Of a stretch of DNA of 64,000 nt, positions 8,645 through 15,677 are shown piece by piece. The DNA lies in the NCBI GenBank assembly GCA_013415865.1, contig CP058896.1, positions 62,001-126,000 on the forward strand, written 5' to 3'. A program made the translations under genes and the position numbers. The notes beneath the pieces were generated by a model, which had not been told where the DNA came from, ran no database searches, and saw only the letters and a list, made by a program, of their open reading frames with translations. The stretch is from Methanomassiliicoccales archaeon. Its GTDB lineage: Archaea; Thermoplasmatota; Thermoplasmata; Methanomassiliicoccales; UBA472. How positions within the stretch are numbered: the stretch's first letter is position 1; every line of letters starts with the position of its first letter.

Positions 8645-9910
8645 ATGGTCAAAGATTTCAAGTTCCCGGACCTGGGGGAAGGCATAACCGAGGGAGAGAT
8701 AAAGAAATGGCTCGTCAAGGAGGGCGACGTCGTGAAACAGGACCAGACCTTGGCGGAGGTAGAGACCGACAAGGCCGTGGTGGAGATACCATCCCCATCA
8801 CCCGGAAAGGTCCTGAGGCTGAACCATGGTGAGGGGGACATTGTAAAGGTCGGCGAGACCCTTGCCGTCATTGGAGAGGAAGGAGAGACCGTTGGTCCGA
8901 CGATGGACCAGATAAAGGAGGAAATGAGGCCGCAGGAAAGGAGGGGGTCGGTCTCTGTGGTAGGGGAGCTCCCGACAGAAGAGGTCGTAGTATCTTCCAA
9001 AGAAGTGGCGCGGACAACCACGTCAAAGGGGGTCCAGGCGACCCCGGCCGTCCGGAAGTTGGCAAAGGACCTTGGGGTCGATATATCGATGGTGAAGGGC
9101 AGCGGTCCCGAAGGAAGGGTGACCGAATCTGACGTGCGCTCATTTGGAACGGCGGAAAAACAAAAGACGAAGGTCGTCCCGAAGTTCGACCTGTACGGAT
9201 TCGTTGACAGGATCCCTATCAAAGGTGTCAGAAGGACCACGGCAAAGCACATGATGGAATCACAGCAGAATGTTGCCGCGGTGACAGCGATGGACGATGC
9301 TGACATCACCGACCTGGTATCACTAAGGGAGAAAATAAAGGACCAGGTCCTGAAAGAGAAAGGCGTCAAGATAACCTACATGCCGTTCATTATAACTGCG
9401 GTGGTAAAGGCATTGAGGGACCATCCTCTGCTCAACTCCGTTGTGGACGACAAGAACGAACAGATAGTAGTCAAAAAGTACTATAACATCGGGATCGCGG
9501 TCGCGGTCGATGATGGCCTGATCGTCCCAGTTTTAAAGGCCGCTGACCAAAAGTCCATAGTCGAGATCGCACAGGAGGTCCAGAACCTTTCCGAACTAGC
9601 TAGGACCAGGAAGCTGGACATCGCCGACCTCAAGGGTGGGACGTTCACCATCACCAACTATGGGGCCTTCGGTGGGACCTATGGTACTCCAATCATCAAT
9701 TACCCAGAGGTCGCTATATTGGGCACGGGCAGGATAATGGATGTACCCAGGGTCGTGGACGGCGTCATAAGGGCCAGGAAGATACTCCCATTGTCCCTGA
9801 CCTTTGACCATAGGGCGTTGGACGGGGCGGAGGCCGCAAAGTTCCTGAACGACCTGAAAAGGCATCTTGAGAGCCCCGAGCTGATGCTGATTCCGCCGGT
9901 CATCGACTGA
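8645..9910 (+). CDS. pdhC: Dihydrolipoyl acyltransferase (E2) of the 2-oxoacid dehydrogenase complex
   Basis: 421 residues in classic E2 order: one lipoyl domain (residues 1-80, lipoyl lysine in ETDKAVVEI near 43), a charged linker, the peripheral subunit-binding domain (ATPAVRKLAKDLGVD, about 130-165) and the catalytic acyltransferase domain with HRALDGAEA (His near 392). It transfers the acyl group to CoA. The subunit-binding domain normally holds E1 and E3, yet no E3 gene follows. Its last 11 bases overlap the end of lplA on the other strand. RBS GAGGTGAG precedes the ATG. Confidence 0.95.
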   Translation: MVKDFKFPDLGEGITEGEIKKWLVKEGDVVKQDQTLAEVETDKAVVEIPSPSPGKVLRLNHGEGDIVKVGETLAVIGEEGETVGPTMDQIKEEMRPQERRGSVSVVGELPTEEVVVSSKEVARTTTSKGVQATPAVRKLAKDLGVDISMVKGSGPEGRVTESDVRSFGTAEKQKTKVVPKFDLYGFVDRIPIKGVRRTTAKHMMESQQNVAAVTAMDDADITDLVSLREKIKDQVLKEKGVKITYMPFIITAVVKALRDHPLLNSVVDDKNEQIVVKKYYNIGIAVAVDDGLIVPVLKAADQKSIVEIAQEVQNLSELARTRKLDIADLKGGTFTITNYGAFGGTYGTPIINYPEVAILGTGRIMDVPRVVDGVIRARKILPLSLTFDHRALDGAEAAKFLNDLKRHLESPELMLIPPVID

Positions 9911-10658
9911 GGTTCCAATCATCAGAACGATAGCGGGATAGGGCAAGAGACCCTGCCCTGGCCTCTTCATCCATGCTCATCTCGCCCAGGTACCACTGCT
10001 TACCTTTGAGGAAGGATGCCATCAAAGCCCTCAGAAGGCCGTCCAGGGAGGTTCCAACGAGCTCCGATGCCCCGACCACCCTTTGTCCGTAAGAGGAGAT
10101 GTTCTTGTCTGAAACTTTGGTCCTGCCCACCTTGAGCACCTTGAACATCCTCTCCCTGTCGACCTTGTACAGCACCGTCCCATGCATCGTAAAGACGCCC
10201 GATCTTCTGGTCTGGGCATTGCCCGATATCTTCCTCCCATCAATCACCACGTCATTGATGGGCGAAAACTCTGCGCGCAGTCCGAAGGTCCCCAGGGCAT
10301 CGATGATCCAGCTACAGACCTCATGATAAGAGGCGGAAATGTCCGGCCCAATGTACCTTTCAGGACAGATCACGCTGTATGTTATCTCCCCATCAGTATC
10401 GTGGAACACGGCCCCCCCGCCGGTCCTTCTCCTTATCGCATCGATGCCAAGCTCGTGACATGCGTCGAGGTCCACCTCATCGCGCATGCTCTGGAAACAC
10501 CCAATGGTGACCGCTGGTGGCGACCATCCGTAGAACCTTATGGTCGGGGGCGACTCGTTGAAAGAGATCGCCTCGGCTATGGCCTCGTCGATGGCCATGT
10601 TGAGCGCCCCGTCCCTTATTGCAAATGGCAGAAGCCTCCATCTCTCCCTGAGCATCAT
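9900..10658 (-). CDS. lplA: Lipoate-protein ligase A, catalytic subunit
   Basis: Attaches free lipoate (via lipoyl-AMP) to the lipoyl domain of E2. At 252 residues it has the BPL/LplA fold: RRRTGGGAVFHDTDGEITYS (substrate-binding glycines near residue 77) and the catalytic-lysine motif DVVIDGRKISGNAQ. As in Thermoplasma, the C-terminal accessory domain is a separate protein, encoded just upstream with a four-base overlap. It converges on pdhC, whose product is the expected substrate. Confidence 0.93.
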   Translation of the reverse strand: MMLRERWRLLPFAIRDGALNMAIDEAIAEAISFNESPPTIRFYGWSPPAVTIGCFQSMRDEVDLDACHELGIDAIRRRTGGGAVFHDTDGEITYSVICPERYIGPDISASYHEVCSWIIDALGTFGLRAEFSPINDVVIDGRKISGNAQTRRSGVFTMHGTVLYKVDRERMFKVLKVGRTKVSDKNISSYGQRVVGASELVGTSLDGLLRALMASFLKGKQWYLGEMSMDEEARAGSLALSRYRSDDWNLSR

Positions 10659-10930
10659 CCATCACCCAGAAGCTCTGTCAGGTCGTCCACCGTGAAACCG
10701 ATCAATATGATGCCATAATCCTCCACGGTCCTGTTCAGGACCGCCCTCATTGTTTCAACGTCTTCGGTCCTGAGCCCTACGAGGGACCGTTCCATCTTTT
10801 CGAGGCCCTCTTCGGGATGAACAAAGAAGTCACCCTCTATGCGGACCGATACTATCTTCCCATCCTTCCTTTCGGTCCTGACCCTGACAAGTTTTCCTCC
10901 TGGGACCTTCTTCTCTCTTGATCTATCCAT
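10655..10930 (-). CDS. lplB: Lipoate-protein ligase accessory subunit (LplB, LplA C-terminal domain)
   Basis: 91-residue protein resembling the stand-alone C-terminal domain of archaeal bipartite lipoate ligase: GGKLVRVRTERKDGKIVSVRIEGDFFVHPEE, then a helical half with TEDVETMRAVLNRTVEDYG. In Thermoplasma this subunit is needed for activation of lipoate by LplA. The ATGA overlap with lplA downstream and nine bases to the thioredoxin-like gene upstream show one operon. Confidence 0.85.
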   Translation of the reverse strand: MDRSREKKVPGGKLVRVRTERKDGKIVSVRIEGDFFVHPEEGLEKMERSLVGLRTEDVETMRAVLNRTVEDYGIILIGFTVDDLTELLGDG

Positions 10931-10939
10931 GGATGGCTC

Positions 10940-11236
10940 TCACTTACCCGATGCCCATTCCTTCATCTTATCGAGGCTTATCCTATAACCGCACAATGCC
11001 TTCCCCTTCCTTTCATTATAAAAGGCGGGGACCCCTAGCTCCCCTCCACAGGCCTCAGAGATGACATCTCCATATTCCTGCATGAGCCTCTGGTTCTCCT
11101 GGTTGTGCCATACCTCAAGATGCTCCAGCTTGATGTTCAATTCCTTCTCAAGCTGCTCTACGGTCGGTCTTATCTGTTTACAATGCGGGCATTCCCTACC
11201 CCAGAACCAGATCAGCCTCTCTCCTTTTTTCGTCAC
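10940..11236 (-). CDS. Thioredoxin/glutaredoxin-like protein (CPHC)
   Basis: 98-residue thioredoxin-fold protein with the redox motif CPHC in FWGRECPHCKQIRPT at residue 16 and a cis-proline-like GVPAFYN near 69. Two further cysteines (EACGGELG, ALCGY) are present. It starts with GTG, overlapping the stop of the rubredoxin-FTR gene by four bases (GTGA), so the two are translationally coupled. A direct partnership as electron acceptor of the FTR-like protein is likely (inference). Downstream in the operon are lplB and lplA. Confidence 0.85.
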   Translation of the reverse strand: MTKKGERLIWFWGRECPHCKQIRPTVEQLEKELNIKLEHLEVWHNQENQRLMQEYGDVISEACGGELGVPAFYNERKGKALCGYRISLDKMKEWASGK

Positions 11237-11670
11237 TCACGACCCTCCTTTTTGACAAATAGACCACACCAGCACTCGCCCAGCTCTTCCCAATTCTTCT
11301 GTCTAGGGAAGTTGCATGGGCAGATCAGCGCGAGGTCCTTGACCGGGTCCCCGCTAGGTATCCTACAAGGGCAATATCTCGCTCCCATGTTCTTCAGGTT
11401 CTCAAGCACGCCCGAGCACAACATGGATATCTCATCCTCTTTCGAGGTCAACCTACATTTAGGATTCCTCTCTGCGAAATCCTTCCATGACCCGATGACC
11501 TTTTGGTCAGTGTCCAATGGTTCGGTCCTTGGACCAATTATCCTCATGGCCTCATCATGGTCACTGAGGACGAACGCATGGACAGCGCCACAGGTAGGAC
11601 ATATCTCGGGAGGTCTGTTTCCATAATGGATGTCATTGCAAACATGACATCGCCACATCTTCTTTGCCAT
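11233..11670 (-). CDS. Rubredoxin-ferredoxin:thioredoxin reductase (FTR catalytic chain) fusion
   Basis: 145 residues from the ATG at 11670 (a TTG two codons earlier is possible). The N-terminus is a rubredoxin-like knuckle pair (CHVCND and CPTCGA). The remainder has the FTR catalytic-chain cysteines: CRLT, MLCSGV, YCPCRI, ICPCNF and ECWCGLF, which in FTR hold a 4Fe-4S cluster next to a redox disulfide. Such fusions are known in methanogens, where they reduce thioredoxin-type disulfides with electrons from ferredoxin. It heads an operon with a CPHC protein, LplB and LplA, linking disulfide chemistry to lipoate metabolism. Confidence 0.88.
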   Translation of the reverse strand: MAKKMWRCHVCNDIHYGNRPPEICPTCGAVHAFVLSDHDEAMRIIGPRTEPLDTDQKVIGSWKDFAERNPKCRLTSKEDEISMLCSGVLENLKNMGARYCPCRIPSGDPVKDLALICPCNFPRQKNWEELGECWCGLFVKKEGRE

Positions 11671-11815
11671 GAGCAACCCTGTTTAGTAATGTCAGCAAAG
11701 GTATAATGAATGTTACCGACAAGGCCATGATCGCGGATCTACCTATAATGAGCTATCATTCACCTTCGACCGCCCATAAAAAATGTCACAAAGGACCGTA
11801 ACCTATATGTTGGGA

Positions 11816-11833
11816 TTCGGGGTTCGCCCCGAA
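11816..11833 (+). promoter_or_regulatory. UUCG-capped perfect hairpin/palindrome abutting a start codon
   Basis: TTCGGGG-TTCG-CCCCGAA, a 7-bp perfect stem with a TTCG loop, ends one base before the ATG at 11835. As RNA it would be very stable and occupy the ribosome-binding region; as DNA it is a palindrome at a possible transcription start. TATA-like sequences lie at about 11775 and 11802. Confidence 0.5.
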
Positions 11834-11834
11834 C

Positions 11835-12062
11835 ATGTCAGAATCGATATCATCACAGGCAGAGAAACTCTTTAAGGCGATGAAGCAGGCAGGAGCGGTC
11901 AGCGAGGACAAGGCGCTATCAGCGGAGAAGGCCACGACTCTCTCCAAGTTGCCGAAGGCGCAGTGCATGAACGCCCTTCAAGAATTGGAGAAGAAAGGCA
12001 TCGTGAAGAAGAAGTCGAAGAACGTGGCCGTCTCGTACTATCTTGCAAAGACCGAGCTTTGA
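11835..12062 (+). CDS. Small winged-helix DNA-binding protein
   Basis: 75-residue protein with a helix-turn-helix then wing pattern: KLFKAMKQAGAVSEDKALSAEKATTLSKLPKAQCMNALQELEKKGIVKKKSK followed by AVSYYLAKTEL. This resembles MarR/ArsR-like mini-regulators, but no named family is recognised. A perfect hairpin ends one base upstream of the ATG and a hairpin with seven Ts follows the gene, so it appears to be an independent transcription unit. It might bind its own palindrome (inference). Confidence 0.75.
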   Translation: MSESISSQAEKLFKAMKQAGAVSEDKALSAEKATTLSKLPKAQCMNALQELEKKGIVKKKSKNVAVSYYLAKTEL

Positions 12063-12076
12063 ACACTATCAAACCC

Positions 12077-12099
12077 GGCCGCTATGGCGGCCTTTTTTT
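12077..12099 (+). terminator. Hairpin plus T-run terminator
   Basis: GGCCGC-TATG-GCGGCC followed by TTTTTTT directly after the small winged-helix gene; it ends at the last base before the convergent UbiA gene. Confidence 0.75.
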
Positions 12100-13071
12100 C
12101 TAAAACACTGCCAGGTCGACCACCATAAGTACCATGGATATCACGAATATTGACATGACCACCGTCGTGGTCGCCCTTGCCCATTCATAGCTATAATATT
12201 TGAAAAGGGCCATCATCGTGACCGCGGCCCATCCGAAAAGGGCGGTCAAAAGGAGCAGCAGGTTCACCAGGCCTATATGCCCTGTCAATGCCAATACCAC
12301 TGTTGCACCATAACCCGAAAAAATGAGGATGGCCTGCACACGGGCCATCATGTTAACGCCGAACCTATAAGTCATATTCCTTTTTCTTGAACGGATGTCC
12401 GCCTGTTTGTCCGGGAATTCCACCCCTATGATCGCCGCAAGGCCGAACAGGAACAGGAGGATCGAGTATGGTAAGAGGACAGAAGGGAACGAGCCCGAGA
12501 TATAATATGCGCTTATGAAAGGTACACCGAAAGCAAGCAGAACTGCAACCAGGACCTCTCCGAAGCCACGCTCCATGAACCTAAATGGTCGTACAGAGTA
12601 CCCCCATGCCAATAATGCGGTCGATATGAACAAGGGTAATAAAAGCTCGCGGCCATCGGTCTCTTTTTCGGCATATATCACCAAGGATACGGCGATGGCC
12701 AAGGTGGCCACGGCCAATGATAGGGCGGTCGATGCACCTATTTGGCCGGTCGCAACGACGCCGCTGCCCCCAGAAAAGAAGGTCGTCCGGGCATACCTGT
12801 CGCCTGACCAATCCGTGTATTCGTTGATAAGACCGGCCGAGAGCTGCACCATGGCGATCGCTGCAAGCATCGCGATGCTCCCTCGTTCCATCACCTCGTT
12901 CAGGTCCGTAACTGAGAACGCCCCTATGCCAAATAACAACAAGGAGGCCAACATGAACTGAGGACGCATCAGTGAGATAAGGTTGAATGCCACATACCTA
13001 ACATAAGATGGCCTCAACAATCTTGACCAAGACCTTTTCATAAGACCCGCTGTCCCCTCATGGGCAGGCAC
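12100..13071 (-). CDS. UbiA-family prenyltransferase
   Basis: 323-residue membrane protein with about eight or nine hydrophobic helices and both UbiA motifs: NEYTDWSGDR (first Asp-rich motif) and EFPDKQADIRSRKRN (second). These bind Mg-prenyl diphosphate. The family transfers polyprenyl chains to aromatic or glycerol-lipid acceptors; the pattern is closest to MenA-like or archaeal lipid prenyltransferases, and the acceptor cannot be decided. The start is GTG at 13071; an ATG at 13041 (MKRSWSRLLRP) is an alternative. It is divergent from marC across 90 bases holding a tandem repeat. Confidence 0.85.
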   Translation of the reverse strand: MPAHEGTAGLMKRSWSRLLRPSYVRYVAFNLISLMRPQFMLASLLLFGIGAFSVTDLNEVMERGSIAMLAAIAMVQLSAGLINEYTDWSGDRYARTTFFSGGSGVVATGQIGASTALSLAVATLAIAVSLVIYAEKETDGRELLLPLFISTALLAWGYSVRPFRFMERGFGEVLVAVLLAFGVPFISAYYISGSFPSVLLPYSILLFLFGLAAIIGVEFPDKQADIRSRKRNMTYRFGVNMMARVQAILIFSGYGATVVLALTGHIGLVNLLLLLTALFGWAAVTMMALFKYYSYEWARATTTVVMSIFVISMVLMVVDLAVF

Positions 13072-13104
13072 ACCCTTTAACTATGCGCCCGGCCTTTCAA
13101 AGCT

Positions 13105-13134
13105 CTTGGTAACCGTTATCTTGGTAACCGTTAT
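13105..13134. repeat. Perfect tandem duplication of 15 bp in the ubiA-marC intergenic region
   Basis: CTTGGTAACCGTTAT occurs twice back to back (13105-13119 and 13120-13134). The second copy runs into a TATA-like TTATAT. It is either an operator pair or a slippage duplication. Confidence 0.6.
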
Positions 13135-13160
13135 ATCCATTACTCCCGTTCCCTCATCCG

Positions 13161-13772
13161 ATGTTCGAAGGGCTGTTGATCTCGGCGACACTGCTGTTCT
13201 TCATATTCGACCCGTTCGCTAGCCTGCCGATATTCATCAGTCTCACCCATGACCAAAAAGAGGACCAGATGACAATGAGCGCGAACCGTGCCATATTGGT
13301 CGCTGGTATGTTGTTCGTGATATTCGCGTTCGTGGGACAGCAGATTCTGGACATCTTCAGCATATCGACCGATGGTTTCCGGATCGCAGGCGGCATCGTC
13401 CTGTTGATGATGGCCGTCGAGGTGGTTTTTGGCCTGGAACTGACCAAACAAAAGAAAGGGGACGTGGCATGGGTCATAATCGCGACCCCGGTGCTTACCG
13501 GTCCGGGTGTGATATCGACGGCGATCCTTCTCGTGAACATCTATGACCTGCCGACAGTACTTTTGGCCGGAGCCTTTGCCCTGGTCCTCACCTGGATATT
13601 GCTCAGGAACGCCGTCTTTATAGTGAAGATGATAGGTCAGACAGCCATTGACGTTCTGTCCAGGATCATCGGCATGATAATCGCTGCATTGGCGGTGGAA
13701 TATATAATGTCCGGTGCCATCGATTATATTGCCAACTATGCCCCTTCGGTCATTTGGTTCCTATCGGTCTGA
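13161..13772 (+). CDS. MarC family integral membrane protein
   Basis: 203 residues with six hydrophobic segments. FFIFDPFASLPIFISLT at the start, GFRIAGGIVLLMMAVEVVFG in the middle and ATPVLTGPGVISTAILL near residue 115 are hallmarks of the MarC (UPF0056) family. The transport role of this family is unresolved; the old link to multiple antibiotic resistance is not supported. The ATG lies 89 bases from the divergent UbiA start. Confidence 0.9.
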   Translation: MFEGLLISATLLFFIFDPFASLPIFISLTHDQKEDQMTMSANRAILVAGMLFVIFAFVGQQILDIFSISTDGFRIAGGIVLLMMAVEVVFGLELTKQKKGDVAWVIIATPVLTGPGVISTAILLVNIYDLPTVLLAGAFALVLTWILLRNAVFIVKMIGQTAIDVLSRIIGMIIAALAVEYIMSGAIDYIANYAPSVIWFLSV

Positions 13773-13855
13773 AAATGCCCGCTCGGAGATAAGGTCGGCA
13801 GCTTTATTATCACCGAGCACAAGATAAGAAAGGGCATTTCAGGAACGGCGAGATC

Positions 13856-14125
13856 ATGGTGACAAAGAAAGAAAAAGAATGTCGCAAGTGCGGAGACGAA
13901 CTGGTGCTGGATGAGACCCCAAAGCTCAAGATCAACGGCAAAGACGTCGGCATCAATGACCTTGATGAGATAATGAACGAGGTGATGGCATTGGGCCTGA
14001 AGGATGAGACGGCCATAGGCAGGGAGCTGTTGTCAAGGGTCAAGGCCAATGATTTCGTTCCAAGGTCCGTTGAAAAAGAGTATGAGAGAGCGTTGCTTGA
14101 AGAGTACAATAGACGGTCCAGATGA
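13856..14125 (+). CDS. Small protein with N-terminal CxxC (unassigned archaeal family)
   Basis: 89 residues: a single CRKCGDEL pair at residues 9-12, then a conserved-looking body with INGKDVGINDLDEIMNEV, ETAIGRELLSRVKANDFVPRS and a C-terminal EYERALLEEYNRR. I recall small methanogen proteins of this kind annotated loosely as NAC family transcription factors, but cannot verify this. The lone CxxC would need a partner for metal binding, so dimerisation is plausible. It is followed 57 bases later by the AbiV-like gene. Confidence 0.7.
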   Translation: MVTKKEKECRKCGDELVLDETPKLKINGKDVGINDLDEIMNEVMALGLKDETAIGRELLSRVKANDFVPRSVEKEYERALLEEYNRRSR

Positions 14126-14182
14126 GAACGCTGTATCATTTGACAAAAGGTTTATCCAAATACCTGACGATAAAACCCGTCC

Positions 14183-14866
14183 ATGACCGAGAACGACCTA
14201 GAACTACTGGTCGACGATGCCCATCTGACGGCACTTGACCTTTCGACGCACATCCTCGAGCACGCGAACGCGTTCAGGCTCCTGTCCTTCAACCCTGATT
14301 ATCTGGGAAGGAGAAGGTTGCGGTATATGATCCTGCTCATCATGTTCGATGAGGTGGGAAAGCTCATGGAGATAATGAAGGACTGCGAGCGTGCCGTTAC
14401 CGCGAAGGACCCATACGTCAGGGTCCGTGGATTCTTTTCAAGCAATAAAAAAGGGGAGGCATTTGAGAACATACTAAAAGAGCTCAGCAAATCGGAGATG
14501 CTCTATGCATTGTTCAAAAGAGTGATGGGGAGACCCCCGTCAAACGTAGACTTTGAAATGTTTAAGGAGGAGCTCATCAAAGGCTCGGAGCACCTGGACT
14601 CACAGTTGAGAGCAATGATGTATTATGACATCAGAGGCCGGTCTGACGGGTCGTCAATGATCCCAGAGGATAAGGTTGTCGATATGTTATTTGAAGCGAT
14701 AGTCATGAACGTCGAGGGGGCAAGGGAGTTCATCCATGAATGGGCCAGGGCCAAAGAGCTTGACCTCACCTATATTTTGAGGCCTATTAAGGTCGAGACA
14801 TGTCCTGGCATTAAGCTCTGGACGAAGGAAGGCCTGCAAGCATCTCAAAAGGACGTCAGGAGGTGA
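14183..14866 (+). CDS. AbiV-like (HEPN-type) protein
   Basis: 227 residues, mostly helical. The segment RYMILLIMFDEVGKLMEIMKD followed by RGFFSSNKKGEAFENIL resembles AbiV family proteins (pattern A/F-x-E-x-G-K then H/N-rich helix), first known as phage abortive-infection proteins and related to HEPN RNases. The canonical R-x4-6-H motif is not obvious. It sits among ordinary chromosomal genes, so a defence role is not shown. Its stop codon lies within the ribosome-binding site of the next gene. Confidence 0.6.
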   Translation: MTENDLELLVDDAHLTALDLSTHILEHANAFRLLSFNPDYLGRRRLRYMILLIMFDEVGKLMEIMKDCERAVTAKDPYVRVRGFFSSNKKGEAFENILKELSKSEMLYALFKRVMGRPPSNVDFEMFKEELIKGSEHLDSQLRAMMYYDIRGRSDGSSMIPEDKVVDMLFEAIVMNVEGAREFIHEWARAKELDLTYILRPIKVETCPGIKLWTKEGLQASQKDVRR

Positions 14867-14870
14867 TGTC

Positions 14871-15179
14871 CTGTCGTTCGATGAATATGAGATCGACCTG
14901 AACGCAAAGTGCGTCTGTGGATGCATGGAGGGGAACAGGATACACAAGATATACCGATTCCCCAACGATTATGGCGCGTCCGTCGTGAACAATCCCGAAG
15001 GACTGCACCTTTTCAGCGGAGCGTTCCGAATGTATGTCCTCAGATATACATCACCGCCCCCTGAGAATTGTTGGGAGATCGCTGACGATACGCCGATCAC
15101 CGATGGTACATTGGAACTCAAGGACTGGGGCGAGGTCGAATCGGTCCTTAAAAGGATAATGGCGCTCCCAAGGCCGTAA
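14871..15179 (+). CDS. Small conserved-looking protein with CVCGC motif, probable CTG start
   Basis: The frame reads convincingly from 14871: SFDEYEIDLNAKCVCGCM, then NRIHKIYRFPNDYGASVVNN and a C-terminal DWGEVESVLKRIM, about 102 residues. There is no ATG, GTG or TTG in frame until the ATG at 14925, which would cut off the CVCGC motif. A strong AGGAGGTGAT lies over the AbiV stop, with AGGAGG seven bases before a CTG at 14871, so initiation at CTG is the best reading. An ATG at 14866 is in another frame and soon meets a stop. No family recognised. Confidence 0.6.
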   Translation: MSFDEYEIDLNAKCVCGCMEGNRIHKIYRFPNDYGASVVNNPEGLHLFSGAFRMYVLRYTSPPPENCWEIADDTPITDGTLELKDWGEVESVLKRIMALPRP

Positions 15180-15258
15180 GGAAAACATTGTATATACTTA
15201 ATGCTGGAATAGATTATCGAAAACGAGGTCGTTCGAAGGAAAGAAGAAGGGCATCCTC

Positions 15259-15636
15259 ATGATCAGGGACGTCACCGAGGCGCTTTTCAATGATATATTG
15301 AAAAGGTCAGAAAGACCTATCGTCGTAGAGTTCTGGTCCCCTGGCTGCTCGGTCTGCAAGGAGGTAGCGCCGATCTATGAATCCGTGTCCGAGGAGATGG
15401 CCGATGAGGCCATCTTCCTACGTGTCAACACAGATGCGAATTTGAACATGGTCAGACGTTATGGCGTCCAGGGAACTCCCACCTTCATGATCTTTTGTAA
15501 GGAGGGCAAGTTGAGTGAAATCGTCGGGATGACATCTGCCACGATGTTAAGGAATACTATAAGGGACGTCGTCAGGTACAGGACGTCCTGCAGGGCCAAG
15601 GGCCGCATCAATTACGATATAGATGGTTATGGCTGA
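15259..15636 (+). CDS. Thioredoxin-family protein (CSVC)
   Basis: 125-residue thioredoxin fold: VVEFWSPGCSVCKEVAPIYE near residue 22 and the cis-proline segment YGVQGTPTFMIF near 75. The active site is CSVC in place of the usual CGPC, which changes the redox potential. The C-terminal tail (after residue 105) is basic and extra, with one more cysteine. Substrates are unknown. It lies between the CVCGC protein and hisD in one orientation. Confidence 0.88.
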   Translation: MIRDVTEALFNDILKRSERPIVVEFWSPGCSVCKEVAPIYESVSEEMADEAIFLRVNTDANLNMVRRYGVQGTPTFMIFCKEGKLSEIVGMTSATMLRNTIRDVVRYRTSCRAKGRINYDIDGYG

Positions 15637-15677
15637 CCTCGAAACATAAATTAGGGCATTCCGCGTTTACATGCTTC

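Noticed and set aside
10182-10718. 178-codon plus-strand ORF over lplA/lplB
   Set aside because: It is a shadow of two strongly supported genes on the other strand.
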